A DNA stretch of 31,085 bases from a virus, in the IMG/VR virus record IMGVR_UViG_3300013101_000057, positions 1 to 31,085 of that record; one strand, given 5' to 3'. Below, one piece after another: positions 13,488 through 21,741 of the stretch (position 1 is its first letter; each line of letters opens with the position of its first letter). The notes below the pieces were generated by a model. The model did no database searches. It saw only the letters and a list, made by a program, of their open reading frames with translations, and had not been told where the DNA came from. Position numbers and translations under genes: made by a program.

Positions 13488-16400
13488 ATGGGATTCTTTT
13501 TTACAGTTGAAAGTTCTTCTTCTAAAAAAGTTTCTAAAATTCCTTTACACACTGCAAAAGAATTAGAATGTAAAGTTTGTCCTAGGGCAAAAATCAAAAA
13601 TCAAAATCCTAAAATGGAACCTTCAGGAGTTCCTGATCCTTTAATTTATATTTTAAAAGGTCCTGTGGATGGAGAAGAAGACTTTGCAAATGAATTTTTT
13701 GCATCTGATGCAGGTACTTTTTTATTAAATCAATTTGGTAGTTCAGAATGGAGTAATGTTTTACGAATTAATTCTGTGCTTAGATGTGCAAGAGAAAAAG
13801 CCCCAACAGAAATAGAATTAATATGCTGTAGAAATAGTATTGAAAAAGATATTGCACTTTCAAAACCTGAAGTGATTGTAGCAGTAGGAGAGGATGCTTT
13901 AAAGTTTCTTGTACATGAAGGAGGCATTCAACGTTGGAGAGGTCGTTTTGTTCCTATAACGATAGCAGGACATGTTTGTTGGATGTATCCAGTTTTAGAT
14001 CCACAATGGATTTTTTCTAAACATAGATACAATCACAAATCACAGAAAAAAGATATAAAAACAGAATTTGATCATATTTTTATACATGATTTTAAACTTC
14101 TGCAATCCAATGTAGAGCGTGTACTCCTACCTAAACCTGAAATTCATACAACAGATTACTTAAAAGGTGTTAAATGGGTTGATGGGTCTAATGGAGCAAA
14201 AGATTTAGAAACCGTTATAAAATGGTTAGCAGAAGCTAAACACTGGGGACCTCACGCATTAGATATAGAAACAACGCATCTTCGACCCTATGAAGAAAAT
14301 ACTAAAATCTTAACCATGGCAATAGGTACGTATGAAAAAACGTATGCTTTTCCTATCCAATACCCAAAAGCTTGGACACCTCCACAATCTCTGTTAATAA
14401 CAAAGGCAATAAAAGAATATTTATTAGATTCAGATTTAAAAATTTGTCATAACACAAAATTTGAATTAGAATGGTTATCTGTCTTCTTTGGAGATGAAAT
14501 TCTTACAGATGGCAATTTTGATGACACAATGGCTGCTGCGTATTCTTTAGATGAAAGAAGAGGGATGCTTTCACTGGATCGTCAATGCTTCTTACATTTT
14601 GGATTTAATTTAAAAGATCTATCTAATATAGATAGAAGAAACATGTTGCAGTACCCTTTACCTAGAATTTTACCTTACAATGGATTAGATACAAAATGGA
14701 CTCATAAACTTTGGTTAAGCTTAATGGAAAGACTTAAAAAAGAACCAAAGCTTACCAAAGTACATAAAGGCTTAAAAAAAGCAGTGCCGACTCTTACAGG
14801 AGCTCAAAAAGTAGGAATTTGCGTAGATTATGAATTAAGAGACTCCTTTGAAAAAGATCTTACAGAACAAGCACAAGATTTTCTCAGTGAGATCAAAAAT
14901 CTTCCTGAAGTTAAAAAATATGAGAACCATCATGGTGCATTTAATCCTGATTCTCCTCATCATTTAATGAAACTTCTAAGGGACGTATTAGGATTAGATG
15001 AAGAATTAAGAAATAATGAAGGAAAATACAGCACAGGAGAACCTATACTTAAAGCTTTAAAAGGTGTAGATGTAGCACCTTTAATTTTAAAATATAGAGC
15101 TATATCTAAAAAGATGTCTACTTATATTACTCCTCTTGTAGAACATTGTTACCATTCTGATGGTAGATTACATACAAATTTTAATTTATACGAAACAGGT
15201 ACAGGTCGTCTTTGTGTAGCTAAAGGTACTCAGATCGAAGTTGTCAGAGACTTGAGTAAAAATCCTATAGGAATAAATGTAGAAGATGTAAAACTTGGAG
15301 ATTTAACCTATACTTTTGATGAAGATTTAAATCTCGTACTTAAAAAAGTCACTTGGGCAGGAAGTACAGGGCATAAAAAAGTAATAAGAATACATTGGAG
15401 AGGACTTGGAGGATGCCATACAGGTTATTTAGATGTAACGAAAAACCATCCCATCCGCTTAATAAATGGAGAATATAGAAGAGCAGATAAACTTAAACCT
15501 AATGATAGAGTTTTATCTATTACAAAATCAAAATTAAAAGGTAATTATAAAGGATCTACATTACCTAATAATCACATAATTACAAAAATTGAAAAACTAC
15601 CTGATGCAATGGAAGTGTTTGATTTAGGTGTAGAAGACACTCATAATTTTATAGCAAATGGGTTATGTGTTTCAAATTCTTCCAATGATCCGAACATGCA
15701 AAATTGGCCAAATAGAAAAGGCAGAGAAATAAGAAAATTAATTATTGCGTCTCTTGATAATTGGCTATTATCAGCAGACTATGGACAAATAGAAGCTAGA
15801 ATTTTAGGAGTGGCTTCTCAAGATCAAGTTTTTTGTGACGCTCTTTGGAATAATTATGATGTGCATATGGAATGGGCAGAAAAAATTGCTTATGCATATC
15901 CAACTATTGTAGGTGGAAGTCATAATTTAAATAACAAAGAAAAAATGAAAAAGTTTAGAAAAGATGTCAAAAATCAATGGGTGTTTCCTGCGTTTTATGG
16001 AGCAAGCATAGGTTCAATTTCTAAAGGTGTTGGGGTACCTTACGATATTACAAAAGCATTATTTAGAGAATTCTGGGCCACATTTAAAGGCGTTAAAAAA
16101 TGGCAAAAATGGCAAACAGATTTTTATAATAAACATGCCTATGTAGAAACATTGACAGGTAGAAGAAGGCATGGTCCATTAAGCTATAATGCTGCCGTAA
16201 ACGCACCGATTCAAGGAACTGCATCTGATATCTGTGTAAATGCTATGAATTATTTAGCAGAAGCAGGATTCCAAATAATTATGAACATACATGATGACAT
16301 AACTTCGTATGTAGAAGACGACAAATTGGAACCTGCAATAGAAGAAATAGCTGAAATTATGTGTATCACACCTTATGAATTAATCCCAAATATGAATGTA

Positions 16401-16523
16401 CCTATATCGGTAGAAATATCGGTAGGCAAAAATTGGTGTGATCAAGAAGAAGTTGGAGTTTTTACTTCTACTGAATTTATGCAAATAAATAGAACTTCAC
16501 ATGTTATAGAGGATTTTATATGA
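13488..16523 (+). CDS. Family A DNA polymerase with UDG-like N-terminus and an intein (1011 aa precursor)
   Basis: The replicative DNA polymerase of this phage. Residues about 20-215 look like a family 4 uracil-DNA glycosylase fold (CKVCPRAK, RINSVLRCAREKAP, VGEDALKFLV, WMYPVLDPQW), seen fused to polymerases in SPO1-like phages. The 3'-5' exonuclease follows: Asp259-x-Glu261 (DIET), CHNTKFELEW near 320, and Tyr397-x3-Asp401. The polymerase domain shows TGTGRL, then motif A around Asp764 (ADYGQIEAR), motif B (VKNQWVFPAFYG) and motif C with Asp936 (NIHDD). An intein of 155 residues (576-730) separates TGRL from SSNDPNMQNWP, so the spliced protein would have 856 residues. The ATG at 13488 is chosen over an extension to 13422, because it directly follows the clamp stop. 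The stop overlaps the next ATG. Confidence 0.95.
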   Translation: MGFFFTVESSSSKKVSKIPLHTAKELECKVCPRAKIKNQNPKMEPSGVPDPLIYILKGPVDGEEDFANEFFASDAGTFLLNQFGSSEWSNVLRINSVLRCAREKAPTEIELICCRNSIEKDIALSKPEVIVAVGEDALKFLVHEGGIQRWRGRFVPITIAGHVCWMYPVLDPQWIFSKHRYNHKSQKKDIKTEFDHIFIHDFKLLQSNVERVLLPKPEIHTTDYLKGVKWVDGSNGAKDLETVIKWLAEAKHWGPHALDIETTHLRPYEENTKILTMAIGTYEKTYAFPIQYPKAWTPPQSLLITKAIKEYLLDSDLKICHNTKFELEWLSVFFGDEILTDGNFDDTMAAAYSLDERRGMLSLDRQCFLHFGFNLKDLSNIDRRNMLQYPLPRILPYNGLDTKWTHKLWLSLMERLKKEPKLTKVHKGLKKAVPTLTGAQKVGICVDYELRDSFEKDLTEQAQDFLSEIKNLPEVKKYENHHGAFNPDSPHHLMKLLRDVLGLDEELRNNEGKYSTGEPILKALKGVDVAPLILKYRAISKKMSTYITPLVEHCYHSDGRLHTNFNLYETGTGRLCVAKGTQIEVVRDLSKNPIGINVEDVKLGDLTYTFDEDLNLVLKKVTWAGSTGHKKVIRIHWRGLGGCHTGYLDVTKNHPIRLINGEYRRADKLKPNDRVLSITKSKLKGNYKGSTLPNNHIITKIEKLPDAMEVFDLGVEDTHNFIANGLCVSNSSNDPNMQNWPNRKGREIRKLIIASLDNWLLSADYGQIEARILGVASQDQVFCDALWNNYDVHMEWAEKIAYAYPTIVGGSHNLNNKEKMKKFRKDVKNQWVFPAFYGASIGSISKGVGVPYDITKALFREFWATFKGVKKWQKWQTDFYNKHAYVETLTGRRRHGPLSYNAAVNAPIQGTASDICVNAMNYLAEAGFQIIMNIHDDITSYVEDDKLEPAIEEIAEIMCITPYELIPNMNVPISVEISVGKNWCDQEEVGVFTSTEFMQINRTSHVIEDFI
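15213..15677 (+). mobile_element. Mini-intein in the DNA polymerase (155 aa)
   Basis: This in-frame insert splices itself out of the polymerase. It begins with Cys1 (CVAKGTQIEV) and ends with VSN followed by Ser+1. Block A is present, block B is DVTKNHPIRL with the Thr-x-x-His pair, and block F is MEVFDLGVEDTHNFIANG. There are only about 30 residues between the two splicing halves and no LAGLIDADG or HNH endonuclease, so this is a mini-intein that can no longer home. The penultimate residue of the intein is Ser instead of the usual His, which could slow the C-terminal step. Removing it restores TGRLSSNDPN, a conserved polymerase run next to motif A. Confidence 0.93.
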
Positions 16524-16921
16524 AAGGTTGGATAGGTGTAGATTTAGACGGAACCCTTGCTGAAGATACTTTTTGGGTAAGTGAAGTGTACATTGGTGAT
16601 CCTATTCCTTTAATGGCTGAAAGAGTACGTACCTGGTTAAAAGAAGGTGTAGAGATACGTATTTTTACTGCTAGAGTTGATGGAGGTGCAGTTGCTATAG
16701 AAATGGGCAATGAAAAAGGAGAACGCTATAAAGATGTAGCTCGCATAGAAAAAGCTATTCAAGATTGGACAGAACTTCATTTTGGAGTAAGACTGCCAGT
16801 TACAAATAAAAAAGATTATGGGATGATAGAATTATGGGATGATAGAGCTGTAAGAGTTATAAAAAATAAAGGTGTTTTATGTTGCGATCATTACTATACA
16901 CATCTAAAGGATATACTGTAA
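16520..16921 (+). CDS. HAD-superfamily phosphatase-like protein (133 aa)
   Basis: The first HAD motif VDLDGTLAED is at residues 7-16, with the nucleophile and acid Asp residues. IFTARVDG near 48-55 is motif II, and the YGMIELWDDRAVRVI segment near 100-114 is the acid-rich motif. Small phage HAD proteins of this shape are often nucleotide or polynucleotide 3'-phosphatases, or are of unknown substrate. It overlaps the polymerase stop by ATGA, so it is made along with the polymerase and may clean DNA 3' ends; that role is inferred. Confidence 0.85.
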   Translation: MKGWIGVDLDGTLAEDTFWVSEVYIGDPIPLMAERVRTWLKEGVEIRIFTARVDGGAVAIEMGNEKGERYKDVARIEKAIQDWTELHFGVRLPVTNKKDYGMIELWDDRAVRVIKNKGVLCCDHYYTHLKDIL

Positions 16922-16946
16922 AATAGTAGTATGTATAATATATAAC
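16908..16946 (+). promoter_or_regulatory. Promoter-like AT-rich element
   Basis: AGGATATACTG begins at 16908 inside the end of the HAD gene and TATAATATATAAC follows at about 16934. Both -10-like boxes (TATACT, TATAAT) match those found ahead of other transcription units. The next start is at 16969. I cannot say which box is active. Confidence 0.4.
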
Positions 16947-16968
16947 AACACTATCTAAAGGAACCTAT

Positions 16969-17325
16969 ATGCCACGCCCTGACTCACCTTTAAATAATAT
17001 TCCCACAAATCGACATTTCCAAGTAAGACCTCCTACATTTAAAACAGATGATGTAATAGGACGATTAAAAGTTATAAAATATGTAGGACGCCCGTTTCTT
17101 GGTGATACCGAAACAGTTGAGCACTCCTATCTAACTATTTGCACATGTGGAGAACTTAGAACAGTTACACAAGGATATTTAAAAACTAAAAGATCCAATC
17201 CTATGTGCAAATCTTGTGCTAAAAAGCACCAAAAAGAAATTGCTAAAAAATCTAAAAAACTAAATGAAGCTAAAAAATCTACATCTACATTAACTCCACA
17301 AGATGTAGCATCTCTGAAATGGTAA
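16969..17325 (+). CDS. Zinc-finger protein with IGRLKVI N-terminal motif (118 aa)
   Basis: Residues about 30-85 show an IGRLKVIKYVGR strand pair, then CTCGELRTV and CKSCAKKH, a CxC...CxxC zinc site. This unit is often found at the N-terminus of phage AP2/HNH-type homing proteins and DNA-binding proteins. Here it stands alone, followed by a Lys-rich tail. It may be the DNA-binding remnant of such a protein or a regulator in its own right. AAAGGAAC upstream supports the start. Confidence 0.65.
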   Translation: MPRPDSPLNNIPTNRHFQVRPPTFKTDDVIGRLKVIKYVGRPFLGDTETVEHSYLTICTCGELRTVTQGYLKTKRSNPMCKSCAKKHQKEIAKKSKKLNEAKKSTSTLTPQDVASLKW

Positions 17326-17329
17326 TAAT

Positions 17330-17563
17330 ATGACAATTCCTTTGGTTAAAGAATCAGATGATCTTAGAAAAGAATTTGGTATATTAGAACGATGCCATTT
17401 TTGTAAAATATCTACTCAATTTTGGCATGAAAATACAAATAATCCTGTGTGCCATTCTTGCGCAACTAAACATAAGGTAAAAGAATTACCTGACCATGGA
17501 CAAACGATAAGAGCAAATAAACGTAATCGTAGGTATAAATTAAACAGTAACAAAGGATCTTAA
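17330..17563 (+). CDS. Small zinc-knuckle protein (77 aa)
   Basis: CHFC near residue 22 and CHSC near residue 41 make a four-Cys zinc site with several nearby His. The tail is very basic (RANKRNRRYK). A nucleic-acid-binding role is plausible. It follows the 16969 zinc protein by four bases. No family recognised. Confidence 0.6.
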   Translation: MTIPLVKESDDLRKEFGILERCHFCKISTQFWHENTNNPVCHSCATKHKVKELPDHGQTIRANKRNRRYKLNSNKGS

Positions 17564-17564
17564 T

Positions 17565-17945
17565 ATGGAATGGGCAAATACAGCAATAAGTTGGTGGACT
17601 ACAGGTTTAATGGGACTTTTACTGTATTGGTTACCAATGGTAGGGTGTTTAATATTATATTCAATACGATCAGGAAAACAATACCAAAAAGATAAAACAT
17701 ATAGAGAAGAAGATCATGCTAATAATAAGGGAGAATATTGTTATTCCCCTACTCTTACAATAGGAACTCTTATAGGTAGATTTGTAGTATCTTTTATACC
17801 TGTAGCCAATTTGATTGCTTTGGCAGTAGATTTAGCACCTGGAGCTCTCAGAACATTTTTCAAATGGGTAGAAAAAACTTTTGATATTCCTTTAGTACCT
17901 AAATATAAAATTGAAAAGAAAATAATGGAAAAATCAGATGATTGA
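17565..17945 (+). CDS. Small membrane protein with two hydrophobic segments (126 aa)
   Basis: A first hydrophobic segment runs from about residue 14 to 33 (TGLMGLLLYWLPMVGCLILY). A second lies at about 68-90 (FVVSFIPVANLIALAVDL). Between them is a polar, acidic loop. The C-terminus is charged. Probably an inner-membrane protein of unknown role. It overlaps the clamp loader gene by 8 bases, so it belongs to the same transcript even though it has no evident tie to replication. Confidence 0.65.
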   Translation: MEWANTAISWWTTGLMGLLLYWLPMVGCLILYSIRSGKQYQKDKTYREEDHANNKGEYCYSPTLTIGTLIGRFVVSFIPVANLIALAVDLAPGALRTFFKWVEKTFDIPLVPKYKIEKKIMEKSDD

Positions 17946-18882
17946 TGATCTTCATATTCTTTATAGACCTCAAAACTTAGATGAAGTTATTGGACAAGAA
18001 CACATCACAGATTCTTTAAAACATTTAAAAGAAAAAGGAACTTGGCCACATGCTTATTTATTAACAGGTCCTTCAGGAACAGGAAAAACGACTTTATCTA
18101 GAATCATTGCAAATGAATTAAAATGTGAACCTGCTAATCTAATCGAAATTGATGCTGCTTCTAACAGTAGTGTTGAAGATGTCAGAGCTCTTACTGCCAC
18201 TTTAAATTACACAGGTTTTGGAAAAAATCCTACAAAGGTAATTATTATAGATGAGGTTCATGCTATCTCATCAAAAGCTTGGCAAGCGTTATTAAAACCT
18301 ATAGAAGAACCTCCAGAGCATGTATATTTCTGTCTTTGCACAACAGAAGAAGACAAAGTACCTAAAACAATTAAAACTCGTTGCCACCAATATAATTTTC
18401 GACTTGTGCCATATGAAATGCTTGCGGAACTTGTAGAAATTGTTGCGGAGGATAGCGATATAAAAATCACTTCAAAGATGGCTACTTTTATTGCACAAGA
18501 AGCAGAAGGTAGTCCTAGACAAGCTCTTACATTTCTTTCTAAAGCTTCCGGTGTCACATCTATGGACGGACTCCGTGACATTTTAGAATCCACAAATGAA
18601 AATGCTACTGTAATAGAACTTTGTAGAATGCTTACAGGCAAAGGACTTACTTGGAATAAAATTGTAAGAAATTTAAAAGAACTAGAAAATATGCCTGCAG
18701 AGTCTATTCGACTTACGGTATTAAATTACACAGCAAAGGCATTAGCCAACACAACAGATGTAAATAGAGCTTTAAAATTTTTAGCAATTATAGAAGCTTT
18801 TTCAGGGCATTGGAATCCTTCAGAAAAAAAGGCTCCTTTGTTATTAGCATTAGGTACCCTTATATTTGGAGATGAAGAATGA
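17938..18882 (+). CDS. DNA polymerase clamp loader ATPase, DnaX/RFC-like (314 aa)
   Basis: An AAA+ ATPase that opens the sliding clamp and loads it on DNA. The N-terminus has the typical YRPQNLDEVIGQEH start, Walker A GPSGTGKT at 44-51, Walker B with DEVH at 105-108, the sensor-1 Thr in LCTTEEDKVP, and sensor-2 region GSPRQALTFL. Length and layout suit a phage clamp loader large subunit. The canonical SRC arginine-finger motif is replaced by KTRCHQY. No separate small subunit is visible. It lies in the clamp, polymerase and SSB gene block, and overlaps both neighbours. Confidence 0.93.
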   Translation: MIDDLHILYRPQNLDEVIGQEHITDSLKHLKEKGTWPHAYLLTGPSGTGKTTLSRIIANELKCEPANLIEIDAASNSSVEDVRALTATLNYTGFGKNPTKVIIIDEVHAISSKAWQALLKPIEEPPEHVYFCLCTTEEDKVPKTIKTRCHQYNFRLVPYEMLAELVEIVAEDSDIKITSKMATFIAQEAEGSPRQALTFLSKASGVTSMDGLRDILESTNENATVIELCRMLTGKGLTWNKIVRNLKELENMPAESIRLTVLNYTAKALANTTDVNRALKFLAIIEAFSGHWNPSEKKAPLLLALGTLIFGDEE

Positions 18883-19388
18883 CCGAAGAACTTGAAATTT
18901 ATCAACAAAAACTTGCAATCAATAAATTCCAACTTGATGATGATATTGAAACTCAAGCTATTTATTTTTATGAGATCGCAGAAAAAACTGCTCAAGCTTT
19001 AGCCGAAAGAGACACCTTAAAAGCGACCTTTGCAGAAACTGAAGGCATGCTTTACTTAGAAATAAAGCATGAGTGTGCAGAAAATGGTACCAAAACTACA
19101 GAAACCATGTTGCATAATATGGTATTAGAAGCCCCTGCTTATCAACAAGCTAATCTTGATCTTTTGGAAGCTAAAGCGTATGCAGATAAATGGCTCGTTT
19201 TAAAAGAATCTTTCATCCAAAGAGGTTTTATGCTTAGAGAAATGGCAGGATTATACGTAGCAGGTTATTTTTCTGAATTTTCTGTAAAAGCTACACCTGA
19301 AACTGAAACAGTTCAATCTGAAACAAAAAGAGCGTCTATTAGTAGTAGAAGAAGGACTACAAAGAGACCTTTAAAGAAAGATGTTTGA
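18879..19388 (+). CDS. Possible UvsY-like recombination mediator (169 aa)
   Basis: The protein is a long helical one with acidic N-terminus, then a helix pair (DLLEAKAYADKWLVLKES, followed by IQRGFMLREMAGLYVAG) and a basic tail after about 140 (SSRRRTTKRPLKK). T4 UvsY has a comparable order, with a short N-terminal part and the (S/Q)RGF.(I/L)..M turn. UvsY loads the RecA-like UvsX onto SSB-coated DNA. Its place immediately before the gp32-like SSB and RecA genes fits such a role. The sequence resemblance is slight, so the name is tentative. It overlaps the clamp loader gene by ATGA. Confidence 0.4.
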   Translation: MTEELEIYQQKLAINKFQLDDDIETQAIYFYEIAEKTAQALAERDTLKATFAETEGMLYLEIKHECAENGTKTTETMLHNMVLEAPAYQQANLDLLEAKAYADKWLVLKESFIQRGFMLREMAGLYVAGYFSEFSVKATPETETVQSETKRASISSRRRTTKRPLKKDV

Positions 19389-19518
19389 TCTCGTAGTAAG
19401 TCTTTTAAGCAAAGGTCTGCTTGCATTACTATTCATTTATATAGCAATAAGAATAGGAACTGTTGCCTATTATCGTAGCAAAAAAGATGAAATGTTTCGC
19501 ACCCGCAAGGAAAAATAA
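19381..19518 (+). CDS. Very small single-span membrane protein (45 aa)
   Basis: An ATG at 19381 inside the end of the preceding gene opens 45 codons. The protein has one hydrophobic helix (LVVSLLSKGLLALLFIYIAI) followed by a basic tail ending RTRKEK, a positive-inside pattern for an inner-membrane peptide. AAAGAAAG lies just upstream as a weak ribosome site. Small membrane peptides of this kind are common in phages. Function unknown. Confidence 0.6.
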   Translation: MFDLVVSLLSKGLLALLFIYIAIRIGTVAYYRSKKDEMFRTRKEK

Positions 19519-19526
19519 GGTATAAT
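19518..19526 (+). promoter_or_regulatory. Promoter-like AGGTATAAT element before SSB gene
   Basis: AGGTATAAT is a perfect -10 box (TATAAT) with AGG ahead. It lies 53 bases before the SSB start and just at the stop of the small membrane protein. SSB is needed in large amounts, which suits its own promoter. Confidence 0.5.
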
Positions 19527-19578
19527 AATAGTACGCATAAGCACATTTGTTGCACCAGCGTATATAACTTGGAGAATT

Positions 19579-20631
19579 ATGATGGCAAGACGTAAATTTC
19601 AATACAAGAAACGTTCCTTTGATACAGCAAAAAAGCGGACAGAACAATCTTCCGGAACCAGAGACAACTACATAAGCGACGACGTTCAACTTTATAAACC
19701 TTCAGAAGGTGATAACCTTTTAAGAATTCTTCCCCCTACTTGGGACGAACCTACCCATTATGGATATGATATTTATGTCCATTATAATGTAGGTCCAGAC
19801 AATGCAGCATACCTTTGTTTAGATAAAATGAAGGGTGAGCCTTGTCCCATTTGTGAAGCTAGAAATTTAGCAGATCATGAAGGTGACAAGGATTACGCGA
19901 AAAAGCTCAGAGCTACCAAGCGCGTTTTATTCTATTTGATAGATCGTGACAAGGAAAAAGAAGGTGTGAAAGCCTGGGCAAGTCCATGGACTGTAGATAA
20001 GGACATCATGATCCAAGCTACAGATTCTCGTACTAGAGAATTCTTTCCTGTAGATGATCCTGAAGAGGGTTTTGACGTAACAATTAATCGTGCAGGTTCA
20101 GGCGAAAGAACTGAATACTCCGTCACTATTGCAAGACGTCCTTCATCTATTAAATTAGACGATATTGCATGGGATATTTTAGAGGATCATCCCATTCCTG
20201 AAACTTTAGTTTTTTATGACTATGATCACATAGTTGCAATCTTTGAAGGTAAATCTGCAGAAGCTGACTCTGACAAAGCTGACGGTTCAAAAGCTTCTGA
20301 ACCTCCTCCTGATCTCGATGTTTCCTATGAAGAGGTACAAGCTTTAAGCGGGGAAGCTTTAGATACCATTGTAGAAGAAGGTAAGTTGTCTCTCAACCCT
20401 GGAGACTTTGACACAGATCAAGACTTAGCAAATGCTATTTGTGATGAATTAGGTTTACAAAAACCTAAAGCTACAAGAAGTCGCAGAAGGTCTGAACCTG
20501 AAAAAGGTGAAAAAGTAACTGATCCAGAACCTGAGTCTGAGCCAGAACCTGAGTCTGAGCCTTCTTCCACAAAAAGCAATGTTCGCAGCCGTTTAGCTAA
20601 TTTGCGGAAAAAGCATCAGCAAGAAGATTAA
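19579..20631 (+). CDS. T4 gp32-like single-stranded DNA-binding protein (350 aa)
   Basis: The protein coats single-stranded DNA in replication and recombination. The N-terminal basic segment (ARRKFQYKKR) would give cooperative binding. The core from about 40 to 220 has LYKPSEGDNLLRILPP, a central zinc ribbon with CLDKMKGEPCPICEA near 82-96, and RDKEKEGVKAW. The acidic C-terminal tail (about 230-350) includes SEPEPESEPEPESEP, as needed to contact partner proteins. The layout (basic head, zinc-containing OB core, acidic tail) is that of gp32. GGAG upstream supports the start; a second ATG at 19582 is equally usable. A terminator-like hairpin follows. Confidence 0.9.
   Translation: MMARRKFQYKKRSFDTAKKRTEQSSGTRDNYISDDVQLYKPSEGDNLLRILPPTWDEPTHYGYDIYVHYNVGPDNAAYLCLDKMKGEPCPICEARNLADHEGDKDYAKKLRATKRVLFYLIDRDKEKEGVKAWASPWTVDKDIMIQATDSRTREFFPVDDPEEGFDVTINRAGSGERTEYSVTIARRPSSIKLDDIAWDILEDHPIPETLVFYDYDHIVAIFEGKSAEADSDKADGSKASEPPPDLDVSYEEVQALSGEALDTIVEEGKLSLNPGDFDTDQDLANAICDELGLQKPKATRSRRRSEPEKGEKVTDPEPESEPEPESEPSSTKSNVRSRLANLRKKHQQED
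20524..20559 (+). repeat. Tandem 18-bp repeat in SSB acidic tail
   Basis: The unit CCAGAACCTGAGTCTGAG occurs twice head to tail and codes for the Pro-Glu-Ser-Glu tail of the SSB. Exact copies suggest recent slippage expansion. A change in tail length is likely to vary between relatives. Confidence 0.85.
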
Positions 20632-20648
20632 ATACTACCCCTCCTGTT

Positions 20649-20679
20649 GCTGCCGGGGGTCATACTCGGCAGCCTTTTT
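20649..20679 (+). terminator. Terminator or attenuator between SSB and recA genes
   Basis: GCTGCCG (20649-20655) pairs with CGGCAGC (20667-20673), followed by CTTTTT. The 7-bp GC-rich stem with a T run is an intrinsic terminator. It would separate the strongly expressed SSB from recA, or pass part of the transcripts through. It explains why the in-frame extension of recA to 20647 is unlikely. Confidence 0.8.
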
Positions 20680-20691
20680 AAGGTTGTTTAC

Positions 20692-21741
20692 ATGACTGAA
20701 AGAGCTTCTATTACTCCCCGTACAGAAATTAAACCTAAAAATTCTTATTTTACTCAAATAGAAAAAGAGGGTATCGATTTCATACCTAGTGGCTGCACTC
20801 TTTTAGATTGTGTTCTTGGTGGAGGTTGGCCTTTAGGTCGTGTATCAAACATCGTAGGAGACAAAAGTTCAGGCAAGACACTTCTTGCAATAGAAGGATG
20901 TACAAATTTTCATTTTTTATATCCTAAAGGTAACATTATTTATTACGAAGCTGAATCCGCTTTTGACACAGACTACGCAGCCGCATTAGGTATGCCGGTA
21001 GATACAATAGATTTTGTAGGTACAGAAAATACAATTGAAGAATTGTACGAATTATTAGAAGACTTACTAGAAGATAAGACACTTATTAAACAACCTACTT
21101 TTTTTGTTGTAGATAGTTTAGATGGATTATCAGATAGAGCAGAACAAAAAAGAAAAATAGATGAAGGCACCTACGGTAGTAATAAAGCTAAAAAATTATC
21201 TGAAATGTTTAGAAGACTTATTTCTAAACTAGAAGAATGTAATGTCCATTTACAATTTATATCTCAATTAAGAGACAATATAGGAGCAATGATAGGTGCT
21301 AAACATAAACGTTCTGGTGGACGTGCCTTAGATTTTTATGCATCTCAAGTACTATGGTTAACAGAAATAAAGAAACATAAAAAAACCTCCAGAAAAATAC
21401 AAAGAGTAACAGGTATTCAGGTAAAGGCTGCTTGCAAGAAAAATAAAATTGGATTACCTTTTAGAGACTGTGAATTTCCTATCACATTTGGATATGGTGT
21501 AGATGATCTTGCTGCTCATATAGAATTTTTAAATAAAGTAGATGCTTTAGAAGATATACAAGACTTAATAGGATGGAATGGTAATAAATTAGATACTGCA
21601 AAACAAACGACTCTTATAAGAGGTATTAAAAGTAAATCTAACCAAGACCAACATCTTATAAGACAAGGTGTAAATAAAGAAATTAAAAAAATATGGAAAG
21701 AAATAGAACAAAATTTTATTCCCAAATCAAGTAAATATTAA
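20692..21741 (+). CDS. RecA/UvsX-like recombinase (349 aa)
   Basis: A strand-exchange ATPase that forms filaments on single-stranded DNA. The core shows PSGCTLLDCVLGGGWPLGR at about 32-50, Walker A GDKSSGKT at 56-63, a conserved Glu in IIYYEAESAFD, Walker B FFVVDSLDGL near 140, and a loop L2-like region with FISQLRDNIGAMIG and KHKRSGGRALDFYAS. The short N-terminus and length suit phage UvsX-like members. The ATG at 20692 has AAGG 8 bases upstream. The stop codon lies inside the 5' arm of the closing helix of the RNA element that follows. RuvC, SSB and Mre11-like genes nearby support a recombination role. Confidence 0.93.
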   Translation: MTERASITPRTEIKPKNSYFTQIEKEGIDFIPSGCTLLDCVLGGGWPLGRVSNIVGDKSSGKTLLAIEGCTNFHFLYPKGNIIYYEAESAFDTDYAAALGMPVDTIDFVGTENTIEELYELLEDLLEDKTLIKQPTFFVVDSLDGLSDRAEQKRKIDEGTYGSNKAKKLSEMFRRLISKLEECNVHLQFISQLRDNIGAMIGAKHKRSGGRALDFYASQVLWLTEIKKHKKTSRKIQRVTGIQVKAACKKNKIGLPFRDCEFPITFGYGVDDLAAHIEFLNKVDALEDIQDLIGWNGNKLDTAKQTTLIRGIKSKSNQDQHLIRQGVNKEIKKIWKEIEQNFIPKSSKY

